A stretch of 5,115 nt of DNA from Treponema sp. (GTDB taxonomy: Bacteria > Spirochaetota > Spirochaetia > Treponematales > Treponemataceae), in assembly GCA_016297805.1 (NCBI GenBank), contig JAEDFX010000136.1:1-5115 (forward strand), in the 5' to 3' direction. The notes under the pieces are model-generated. The model ran no database searches and was not told the origin of the DNA. It saw only the letters and a program-made list of their open reading frames with translations. This document shows, piece by piece, positions 1 to 5,115 of the stretch. A program made the translations under genes and the position numbers. How positions within the stretch are numbered: the stretch's first letter is position 1; each line of letters starts with the position of its first letter.

Positions 1-36
1 AAAAAAAGCCCCGGCTTCTTGACAAGAAACCGGGGC
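1..36 (-). terminator. Intrinsic terminator of the transporter operon
   Basis: Positions 8-20 pair with 24-36 in a 13-bp stem (one G-T wobble) closed by a three-base loop at 21-23. On the minus strand the stem is followed by seven T residues (7-1). The stem base is seven G-C pairs. It lies 22 bases after the stop codon of the solute-binding protein gene, so it marks the 3' end of the operon. Confidence 0.93.
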
Positions 37-58
37 AAAGTTATGGAGTATGAAAAAA

Positions 59-1762
59 CTACTGCTGAGCTTTGTAAATCTTGTTTGTAAGATCTACAAT
101 TTTATCAACATTAAGGTTTTTACAATCTGAAAGGTAAGCATCCCAATCCTTATTAATATCTTTCTGTCCTGTAATGAACTTCAAAGTCCAAGCATTGATA
201 TTATCCTGGAGTGGTACAGCCCAAAGGTTCAACTGTTCACGTTCATCCTCACTTGGCTTAGCTTTTGGATCTACAGTTGCAACTGTCTTATATTTTCCGT
301 AACGAGCATACAAATCCTGTACTTCTGGAGTAAAGTTATCTGTTGATTCTGCTGTTGAGTGACCATAGAAGTAGTTACCACCAGCATATCCCCATTTAAG
401 ACGGATATCTGTATCAGATTCAGCACCACCAATTCCTAAACCACCACATTTGTAGCCTGGAAGAAGTTTTTTAACCTGCGTACCATTTACAGTCTGATAA
501 TCCCAAGTCTTGCCCTGTGGACCCCATTTACAGAGTGAGTAAGCTTCTTTTGAATAGAACATCCAGTCTACAAAACGGAGCATCTTAACAAAGCCTTCTT
601 CTCCAAGTTCATCAAGAGCTTTCTGAGAAACCATTACACCACATTCAAGACGTGAAGTTTCAGCCAAGTTCTTGTTTGTTCCTGATGGATAAGCTGTTAC
701 GTACAATTTATAGTTACCAGCACCAAGGATTTTGTCCATAGATGCTACATCGTTAGCCATTGATGAACGGTTTGTAGATTTGATAACTGTTTTTCCACTG
801 TAGAATTTGTTGTTAGCAACATCATCTGCCTGTGTGAATGTTTCAGGATCAAGGATACCATCTTTTACGAAGCTGTTTGCAACAGTGATGAATTTTTTAT
901 AATCATCACTAACTGAAGATGAATAGAATTCTTTCTTGTTTGCATCAAATTTAATACCACCGTTTGAACCATCCATAGCCCAACCAGAAACAACATTGTA
1001 TGAAGCACCCATCAATTTCAAGAGGTTACCACCAGTTCCTTTTCCTGATTCACCACACCAGAGGTCAGACCAGATGTAGTCTTTTTCAGTACAAAGTCCA
1101 TTAGCAACCATGTATTTTTTTACACCAAGAAGAACATCATGCAAAGATTCCCATGTCCAGTCCTTTTCAAGTTCACGAACATTGTATCCAGCAGCTTCAA
1201 AAATATCTTCACGAACTTCAATTGTGTAGTCCTGAAGAGCAGCCTGATGCATACCAGGGAGACGATAGAATTTACCATCATTCTGGCGGATAGTATCCAA
1301 ATCAGGATTCATGTTGTATTTTTCTACGAATGCAGTGAAGTTTGGCATATACTGAATATAATCAGATACAGCTACAATACCGCCACCTGCTACGTATGGG
1401 CTTTCATCATATACTTTTGGAATGATGTATGTTGCACTACCAGAGTTGATTGCAAGGTTAATCTTCTGGTTATAGTCATTACTATCATAAGAAGTAATGT
1501 TCAAATGAACATTAGTAAGATTTTCAATATCCTTGAAAATACCTTCTGATTCCCATTCTGGCTGCATTGCATACCAAGCAGCATCTGAGAATGAAATTGA
1601 ATATGTTACAGGCTCATCAGAGTGGAATGTTGTTTCTGCTCCGAAAGAGTAACCCTTTGCTTCTACAGAACCTTTTGTTCCAGCCTTTTTATTTCCGCCA
1701 CAAGAAACAAAAAGTGAAGCTAAACATGTTACAGCAACCATAGTTGCAGCTACTTTTTTCAT
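59..1762 (-). CDS. Extracellular solute-binding lipoprotein of an LplABC-type (CUT1) carbohydrate ABC transporter
   Basis: This 567-residue protein is the substrate receptor of the transporter encoded upstream in the same operon. Seen in the sequence: a Lys-Lys start, a hydrophobic stretch at residues 4-19 and a lipobox ending LFVSC with the modified Cys at 21, so the mature protein is predicted to be lipid-anchored. The rest resembles family-1 solute-binding proteins: YNQKINLAINSG (97-108), DGKFYRLPG (162-170), VREDIFEAAGY (183-193), a TWESL segment (203-207), WGPQGKTWDY (413-422) and a C-terminal FITGQKD...DWDAYL segment (529-544). The length fits the long LplA-like subgroup rather than MalE-type proteins of about 400 residues. 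The mature part has many Trp and Tyr residues, as expected for a sugar-binding cleft, and six Cys after the anchor (223, 236, 374, 411, 439, 547). It is the last gene of the operon, 35 bases after the preceding permease, and has the strongest ribosome site. An oligosaccharide ligand is inferred from the family; the exact substrate is unknown. Confidence 0.93.
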   Translation of the reverse strand: MKKVAATMVAVTCLASLFVSCGGNKKAGTKGSVEAKGYSFGAETTFHSDEPVTYSISFSDAAWYAMQPEWESEGIFKDIENLTNVHLNITSYDSNDYNQKINLAINSGSATYIIPKVYDESPYVAGGGIVAVSDYIQYMPNFTAFVEKYNMNPDLDTIRQNDGKFYRLPGMHQAALQDYTIEVREDIFEAAGYNVRELEKDWTWESLHDVLLGVKKYMVANGLCTEKDYIWSDLWCGESGKGTGGNLLKLMGASYNVVSGWAMDGSNGGIKFDANKKEFYSSSVSDDYKKFITVANSFVKDGILDPETFTQADDVANNKFYSGKTVIKSTNRSSMANDVASMDKILGAGNYKLYVTAYPSGTNKNLAETSRLECGVMVSQKALDELGEEGFVKMLRFVDWMFYSKEAYSLCKWGPQGKTWDYQTVNGTQVKKLLPGYKCGGLGIGGAESDTDIRLKWGYAGGNYFYGHSTAESTDNFTPEVQDLYARYGKYKTVATVDPKAKPSEDEREQLNLWAVPLQDNINAWTLKFITGQKDINKDWDAYLSDCKNLNVDKIVDLTNKIYKAQQ

Positions 1763-1770
1763 AGTTTTTG

Positions 1771-1778
1771 TCCTCCTT
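1771..1778 (-). promoter_or_regulatory. Strong ribosome binding site of the solute-binding protein gene
   Basis: The minus strand reads AAGGAGGA, a near-perfect anti-16S match, eight bases before the ATG at 1762. It fixes this start and is clearly better than the sites of the two permease genes, which fits a need for more receptor than channel. Confidence 0.9.
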
Positions 1779-1797
1779 AACTATGTTTAAATACTTT

Positions 1798-2688
1798 CTA
1801 TTCTTTTACACCACCAAGCATCATGCCTTCTACATAATATTTAGAAACAAAAGGATAGACACAGATGATTGGCAATGCCATAAGCACCATTGAACAAGAT
1901 TTAATATTAGCAGCAATCTGCATTTTTTCTGCAGTAGCCTCTCCTGGATCAGCAGATGTAGATGCACCACTAATAATAGTCTTCAAATAATAAGCAACAG
2001 GCCACATATTCTTTTTATCAAGATAAAGGAATGCGTTGTACCAGTTGTTCCAATAACCAACAGCATTGAACAAAATCATTGTTGCAATGATTGGCATAGA
2101 AAGTGGAAGAACAATTCGGATAAAGATTCCGATTGGACTCAAACCGTCAAGTTCTCCAGCTTCTTCCAGTTCGTGTGGAGTCTCCGAGAAGAAAGACTTC
2201 ATAAGAATTACATAATATGTACTGATTAATGATGGAGCCAAAAAACCTGCAACATGATTGATAAGATGAAGTCTCTGCATCAAAACATAGTTAGGAATCA
2301 ATCCACCAGCAAAATACATAGTAAAGATTACGAACTTTGTAAGAACCTTCTGTCCTTTCAATTCCTTTTTAGAAAGTGGATAAGCAATACAACTACTTAA
2401 TACAAGAGAAAGAATTGTTCCCAGAACGGCATACACAAGTGTATTTCCGTAACATTTAATAAAATCACCTTTTGCAAGAACAGACTTATAAGTTTCAATA
2501 TTAAATCCTACAGGTAAAAGGGAAACTTTACCCAACATAATTGCTTCTTCAGAAGAAAATGATTGAGCAACAAGATATAGGAACGGATACAATGTAACCG
2601 CACACACAACAAGCATAATAATAGTATTAACAAACTTGAATACAACATAACCTGTTGATTCTCTAACTTTTACACCAGTCTTTTCCAT
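1798..2688 (-). CDS. ABC transporter permease, LplC/YtcP type (CUT1 family)
   Basis: This 296-residue inner-membrane protein is one half of the sugar translocation channel. About six hydrophobic segments are visible, near residues 17-41, 81-104, 115-136, 145-165, 190-213 and 266-287. The cytoplasmic EAA loop that docks the ATPase lies at 175-199, with EEAGELDG followed by the LPLSMP end. The WNNWYNAFLYL segment (213-223) and the C-terminal YPFVSKYYVEGMMLGGVKE (278-296) are typical of the YtcP/LplC branch of binding-protein-dependent permeases. The length is normal for the family. The ATG at 2688 is preceded on the minus strand by GGGGTGAG (2692-2699), and only 12 bases separate it from the stop of the upstream permease, so the two are surely co-transcribed and probably translationally coupled. 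It should pair with the neighbouring permease as a heterodimer. Confidence 0.95.
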   Translation of the reverse strand: MEKTGVKVRESTGYVVFKFVNTIIMLVVCAVTLYPFLYLVAQSFSSEEAIMLGKVSLLPVGFNIETYKSVLAKGDFIKCYGNTLVYAVLGTILSLVLSSCIAYPLSKKELKGQKVLTKFVIFTMYFAGGLIPNYVLMQRLHLINHVAGFLAPSLISTYYVILMKSFFSETPHELEEAGELDGLSPIGIFIRIVLPLSMPIIATMILFNAVGYWNNWYNAFLYLDKKNMWPVAYYLKTIISGASTSADPGEATAEKMQIAANIKSCSMVLMALPIICVYPFVSKYYVEGMMLGGVKE

Positions 2689-2700
2689 TTTCTCACCCCA

Positions 2701-3651
2701 TTACCACAAACCAGAACCGGTAATTTTCTTTGAAATCTTATTGGCACCTGTCAAAAGTGTAAGATTCAAGATAGCTTCAAACAAACCTACAGCAGTTGCA
2801 TAACTGTAGTTACCAGAACCAAGACCTAATCGGAATACAAAAGTAGAAATAATATCTGCTTTTTCATAAGTCATAGGGTTATAGAGAAGGAATACTTTTT
2901 CAAAAGCACCTCCAGAACCAACAAGTCCACCAATATCAAGAATCAGAAGTGTTGTAATTGTTGGAAGAATACATGGAATTGTTACATGCCATACTCTCTG
3001 GAAATGATTTGCGCCATCAACTTCAGCAGCTTCATACAAAGAAGGATTAATACCAGCAATAGCTGCGAGATAAAGAATTGTACCCCATCCCAAAGCCTGC
3101 CATACACCTGATGTCACAAAGATTGCTGTAAAATACTGTGGCAAAGCAATAAAAGAAATAGTATCTTTTCCCAAACTTGCAATAAAATGATTCAAAGGAC
3201 CGTTAGCTGAAACAAGCTCACGAATCATACCAGTTACAATTACCATAGAAATAAAGTGTGGAAGATAAGAAACTGTCTGTACAAACTTTTTCCACCACAA
3301 AGCCTTAATTTCATTCAATAAAAGTGCAAAAATCAATGTTAATGGGAATCGAACTAAAAGATAAGAAATATTCAATACAAGTGTATTTCTAAAAGCACGC
3401 CAGAAAGTCTTATCTGCAATAAACTGCTTAAAATACTTGAATCCGCTCCATTCATCTCCAAAAATACTGTGTCCAGCACGGTAACGACGGAATGCAATAA
3501 TATTTCCTGCCATTGGAACATAGCGGAAAACAATGTAATAGATTACAGGAATAAGCATCAAAGCATAAAACTGCCAGTACTTTTTCATGTACCTTTTGAA
3601 ACTTGCGCTTCTATTAACAGAAGCCAAATCTTTTTCAGATTTACTAAACAT
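2701..3651 (-). CDS. ABC transporter permease, LplB/UgpA type (CUT1 family)
   Basis: This 316-residue inner-membrane protein is the partner channel subunit and the first gene of the operon. A short cytoplasmic N terminus with basic residues (KRYMKKYW) leads into the first membrane segment at about 27-43. It is followed by an IAFRRYRAG..IFGDEWSGFKYF region (52-74), FWRAFRNTL (83-91), further membrane segments, and the EAA loop at 207-230 (EAAEVDGANHF, ending TIPCILP). The C terminus, ending GSGLW, is characteristic of LplB-like permeases. I chose the ATG at 3651 because AAAAAGGG (3660-3667, minus strand) lies eight bases upstream and because the alternative in-frame ATG at 3696 has no ribosome site and falls almost on the inferred operator. 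The longer start would add 15 residues, MYKSLYHDFIKRVIK. No ATPase gene accompanies the operon. Confidence 0.94.
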   Translation of the reverse strand: MFSKSEKDLASVNRSASFKRYMKKYWQFYALMLIPVIYYIVFRYVPMAGNIIAFRRYRAGHSIFGDEWSGFKYFKQFIADKTFWRAFRNTLVLNISYLLVRFPLTLIFALLLNEIKALWWKKFVQTVSYLPHFISMVIVTGMIRELVSANGPLNHFIASLGKDTISFIALPQYFTAIFVTSGVWQALGWGTILYLAAIAGINPSLYEAAEVDGANHFQRVWHVTIPCILPTITTLLILDIGGLVGSGGAFEKVFLLYNPMTYEKADIISTFVFRLGLGSGNYSYATAVGLFEAILNLTLLTGANKISKKITGSGLW

Positions 3652-3659
3652 TTTTATTA

Positions 3660-3667
3660 CCCTTTTT
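3660..3667 (-). promoter_or_regulatory. Ribosome binding site that decides the LplB-type permease start
   Basis: The minus strand reads AAAAAGGG eight bases before the ATG at 3651. It is only a moderate match, but no comparable purine-rich site precedes the alternative in-frame ATG at 3696, so it favours the 316-residue product. Confidence 0.65.
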
Positions 3668-3684
3668 ATAAAATCATGATATAA

Positions 3685-3751
3685 TGACTTATACACACTT
3701 GCATACTAGTACGCTTGTATATATATGATAAATCATAATTATTATAAGTCA
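3685..3751. repeat. Perfect 9-bp inverted repeat flanking the operator region
   Basis: TGACTTATA (3685-3693) is repeated as its reverse complement TATAAGTCA (3743-3751), 49 bases apart, with a centre of symmetry at 3718. The outer arm overlaps the inferred -35 of the transporter promoter. The arms are too far apart and too AT-rich to be a convincing RNA hairpin. They could be paired protein-binding half-sites or chance in AT-rich DNA. Confidence 0.5.
3699..3724. promoter_or_regulatory. Candidate operator for the divergent GntR/FCD regulator
   Basis: Two overlapping symmetries are visible. One is a near-palindrome at 3701-3714, GCATACTAGTACGC, matching at 12 of 14 positions about CTAG. The other is a direct repeat, CACTTGCATA (3696-3705) and CGCTTGTATA (3712-3721), 16 bases apart and differing only by transitions. 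Within these, TTGCATACTA (3699-3708) and TTGTATATAT (3715-3724) each match eight of ten positions of the TTGTATACAA-like palindromes seen for FadR-type regulators. The region lies just downstream of the inferred -10 of the transporter promoter, a position suited to repression. Binding is inferred, not shown. Confidence 0.5.
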
Positions 3752-3752
3752 A
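3725..3752 (-). promoter_or_regulatory. Promoter of the transporter operon
   Basis: On the minus strand a -35 TTGACT (3752-3747) is followed after 16 bases by a -10 TATCAT (3730-3725). Transcription would begin near 3718, giving a leader of about 67 bases before the ATG at 3651. The whole region is AT-rich, so other -10 hexamers are possible; the -35 is the best anchor. Confidence 0.55.
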
Positions 3753-3773
3753 GAAAAAAAATTGAATTTTATA

Positions 3774-3779
3774 TATAAT
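3774..3779 (+). promoter_or_regulatory. Possible -10 element of the GntR regulator gene
   Basis: A perfect TATAAT lies 35 bases before the ATG at 3815 and would give a leader of about 29 bases including the ribosome site. No good -35 is present at the normal distance (AAGAAA at 3751-3756), so the promoter would be weak or activator-dependent. In such AT-rich DNA the match may also be fortuitous. Confidence 0.35.
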
Positions 3780-3802
3780 TGACTAGAAAAAGATACTTCT
3801 TT

Positions 3803-3807
3803 AGGAT
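3803..3807 (+). promoter_or_regulatory. Ribosome binding site that decides the GntR regulator start
   Basis: AGGAT, part of the purine run TTAGGATGG, lies seven bases before the ATG at 3815. It therefore supports that ATG over the TTG at 3779 and the ATG at 3806, which lies within the site itself. Confidence 0.6.
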
Positions 3808-3814
3808 GGTCTAC

Positions 3815-4489
3815 ATGAAAAACATTGTTAAATTGCCAAAAGAAACAAACAGAGATTATGCACTTCGTACTATCAGAGAAAACATAGTTAACCTTGAATT
3901 AAAACCAGGCACAATGATCAGTGAACAGGATATAGCAAATGAATTGAACCTCTCTCGAACTCCTGTGCATGAAGCTTTACAAGAGCTCTCATCATCAAAA
4001 ATTATCGAAATACTCCCACAAAGAGGAAGCTATGTCAGTCTTATTGATATGAACCTTGTTGAAGAAGCAATATTCTTGCGTTCTACAATAGAATCCGCAA
4101 TTACAGAAATGGCTTGTGAAAAAGCTACCGAACAGGATATCAGTGAACTTGAAGAGAATGTGAATCTTCAGGAATTTTATTTAGGGAAAGATAATGTCGA
4201 TAAGATTTTTGAGCTTGACAATGCATTTCACCAGAAAATTTATCAGATAGCAAATAAGATGCAGTGCTACTACATGGTTAGACTCATGAATATTCATCAC
4301 GATAGATTACGAGAAATGCATCTTCATACATCTAACCCTCTGACAATTGTAGAAGAACACAAACAGATTGTAGAAAGTTTTAAAAAACGTGATGCTAAAG
4401 CCTCAAAAGACTTGATTATTAAACATTTATCAAGATTACACACTCAGGAAGCTGATATTCGCAAAAAATTTGCTGATTTTTTTGCATAA
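3815..4489 (+). CDS. GntR-family transcriptional regulator, FadR subfamily with FCD ligand-binding domain
   Basis: This 224-residue DNA-binding protein is probably the local regulator of the divergent transporter operon. An N-terminal winged helix-turn-helix spans about residues 14-75: the ISEQDIANELNLSRTPVHEALQEL region carries the recognition helix, and QRGSYVS forms the wing. The all-helical FCD domain follows (about 80-210). It retains the expected metal ligands of this fold: Asp135 and His139 in the ELDNAFH motif, His182 in EEHKQI and His204 near the last helix, which suggests a metal-assisted carboxylate or sugar-acid effector. Length and domain order are normal for the family. The start chosen is the ATG after AGGATGG; an upstream TTG at 3779 would add 12 residues lacking any family resemblance. 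Divergent placement across a 163-base gap containing palindromic sequence supports local control and possible autoregulation. The effector is not identifiable from sequence alone. No strong terminator follows the gene. Confidence 0.93.
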   Translation: MKNIVKLPKETNRDYALRTIRENIVNLELKPGTMISEQDIANELNLSRTPVHEALQELSSSKIIEILPQRGSYVSLIDMNLVEEAIFLRSTIESAITEMACEKATEQDISELEENVNLQEFYLGKDNVDKIFELDNAFHQKIYQIANKMQCYYMVRLMNIHHDRLREMHLHTSNPLTIVEEHKQIVESFKKRDAKASKDLIIKHLSRLHTQEADIRKKFADFFA

Positions 4490-4515
4490 ATTTAAAAAAA
4501 AATTGTTTTTTGGTG

Positions 4516-4542
4516 TTGACACAAATTATGCTTTCATATAAT
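4516..4542 (+). promoter_or_regulatory. Promoter of the tRNA-Asp gene
   Basis: A consensus -35 TTGACA (4516-4521) and a consensus -10 TATAAT (4537-4542) are separated by 15 bases, slightly short. A shifted -10, TAATAT (4539-4544), would give 17. Transcription would start near 4549, six or seven bases before the mature tRNA. Such a strong sigma-70-type promoter suits a stable RNA gene. Confidence 0.75.
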
Positions 4543-4555
4543 ATATAAACATCAA

Positions 4556-4629
4556 GCGGGCGTAGCGAAGCTGGTTATCGCGCTGGCCTGTCACGCCGGA
4601 GATCGCGGGTTCGAGCCCCGCCGCTCGCG
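4556..4629 (+). tRNA. tRNA-Asp(GUC)
   Basis: All four arms fold. The acceptor stem GCGGGCG (4556-4562) pairs with CGCTCGC (4622-4628) with one G-U. The D stem GCGA (4565-4568) pairs with TCGC (4578-4581). The anticodon stem is 4583-4587 with 4595-4599, with loop CTGTCAC and anticodon GTC at 4590-4592. The T stem is 4605-4609 with 4617-4621, around a TTCGAGC loop. The discriminator is G at 4629, as expected for Asp identity. The 3' CCA is not encoded (CTA follows), so it must be added by tRNA nucleotidyltransferase. The variable region is five bases and the length is 74. Confidence 0.97.
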
Positions 4630-4631
4630 CT

Positions 4632-4667
4632 AAAAACCTTCTGAATAAATCAGAAGGTTTTTTTTTT
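4632..4667 (+). terminator. Intrinsic terminator after tRNA-Asp
   Basis: ACCTTCTGA (4636-4644) pairs with TCAGAAGGT (4650-4658) around the loop ATAAA. A/T pairs extend the stem to 4632-4662, and the T run continues to 4667. It lies directly after the tRNA and should end its transcript before the next gene. Confidence 0.9.
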
Positions 4668-4704
4668 GCCCTTTTAGAATTATTATAATTACAGGAGAAA
4701 AAAA

Positions 4705-5115
4705 ATGGCAAATGAACCACAAATAAATGAAGCCCTATCTTTAGTGAATCAATTAATCTCACTTGCAAATGATGCAGAACGAAGTCTTTCCAGCGCCAGA
4801 AACTGGAGTATTTTTGATGTTTTAGGAGGCGGATTCTTTACAGACCTTATCAAGCATTCAAAACTATCCAATGCAAGCAGTGCTATGAATGAAGTAAACT
4901 ATTTAATGCAAAGACTACAGGTTGTTTTAGGATCGATTCAGATTCCTAATGATTACAGAATGAATGTTGGCGGATTCTCTACTTTTGCAGATTTCTTCTT
5001 TGACAGCGGACTTGTAGACGCCTATATGCTCTCAAAAATATGGTCAAGCCTTAATGAAGTCCGAAAACTTCGTGATAAACTTTACGATTTAAAAGGAAAA
5101 TTAGAAGGTTTACGC
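4705..5115 (+). CDS. Uncharacterised conserved protein, 3' end beyond the window
   Basis: The frame opens with ATG at 4705, preceded by AGGAG (4693-4697) at a seven-base spacing, and runs 137 codons without a stop to the window edge, so the C terminus is missing. The protein looks soluble and mostly helical, with no signal peptide and no clear membrane segment. Visible landmarks are WSIFDVLGGG (34-43), DLIKHSK (47-53), a helical stretch to about 75, then FADFFFDSGLVDAY (94-107), SKI (110-112) and a charged helix, possibly coiled coil, at 114-137. I recall similar LGGG...KHSK and FADFFFDG patterns in unnamed proteins of Firmicutes and spirochaetes, but I know of no assigned function. Two halves appear to be diverged repeats (see findings). 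A weak -10 (TAGAAT, 4675-4680) lies after the tRNA terminator; no good -35 accompanies it. It is not obviously linked to the transporter. Confidence 0.85.
   Translation, partial: MANEPQINEALSLVNQLISLANDAERSLSSARNWSIFDVLGGGFFTDLIKHSKLSNASSAMNEVNYLMQRLQVVLGSIQIPNDYRMNVGGFSTFADFFFDSGLVDAYMLSKIWSSLNEVRKLRDKLYDLKGKLEGLR

Noticed and set aside
1139..1549. Open frame of 136 codons on the plus strand
   Set aside because: It lies wholly antisense within the solute-binding protein gene, has no ribosome site and has a composition typical of a shadow frame.
3469..3684. Open frame of 71 codons on the plus strand
   Set aside because: It is antisense to the start of the LplB-type permease and its operator region; the sequence has no recognisable features.
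3652..3696. Fifteen-residue N-terminal extension of the LplB-type permease from the ATG at 3696, or a short leader peptide
   Set aside because: There is no ribosome site before 3696, the start lies about 20 bases from the inferred transcription start, and the extra residues do not resemble the family.
3779..3814. TTG start at 3779 for the GntR regulator
   Set aside because: It overlaps the TATAAT at 3774-3779, lacks a ribosome site and adds residues outside the conserved domain; the ATG at 3815 has a good site.
4494..4511. A-run and T-run after the regulator gene as an intrinsic terminator
   Set aside because: The potential stem is made only of A-T pairs with no G-C content, so it is too weak to call.
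4556..4629. tRNA as an attachment site for an integrated element
   Set aside because: No second copy of the tRNA 3' end, no integrase and no mobile-element genes are visible in the window.
4684..4689. TATAAT as the -10 of the terminal gene
   Set aside because: Transcription would start within the AGGAG ribosome site and remove it, so this placement does not work.
4526..4768. Open frame of 80 codons on the minus strand
   Set aside because: It runs across the tRNA gene, its promoter and its terminator, so it is a by-product of those sequences and is not a gene.

Overview
The window reads as ordinary chromosomal DNA from a low-GC, host- or gut-associated spirochaete, most likely Treponema or a close relative. 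The evidence is indirect: AT-rich coding sequence, a lipoprotein signal with Ser before the modified Cys (LFVSC, a relaxed spirochaetal type rather than the usual LxGC), and an LplABC-type carbohydrate transporter without its own ATPase. A Firmicute cannot be excluded from this sequence alone.

Layout. Positions 1-3752 hold one minus-strand operon. In transcription order it has a promoter and operator region (about 3752-3699), an LplB-type permease (3651-2701), an LplC/YtcP-type permease (2688-1798), a solute-binding lipoprotein (1762-59) and a strong intrinsic terminator (36-1). A FadR-type GntR regulator with an FCD ligand domain (3815-4489) diverges from it on the plus strand. Next come a tRNA-Asp(GUC) with its own near-consensus promoter (4516-4542) and terminator (to 4667), and then an uncharacterised small protein (4705 onward) whose frame is still open at the window edge.

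How the genes work together. The lipoprotein captures an oligosaccharide outside the inner membrane and delivers it to the two-permease channel. The ATPase is absent and is presumably a shared MsmX/UgpC-type protein encoded elsewhere. The divergent FCD regulator is the obvious candidate to control the operon through sites just downstream of the inferred transcription start. No catabolic enzyme is present, so the substrate cannot be named.

I see no mobile element, CRISPR array or clearly new multi-gene system. The two items most worth following up are the compound operator architecture in the 163-base divergent intergenic region and the previously unnamed terminal protein, which appears to contain two diverged copies of one helical unit.
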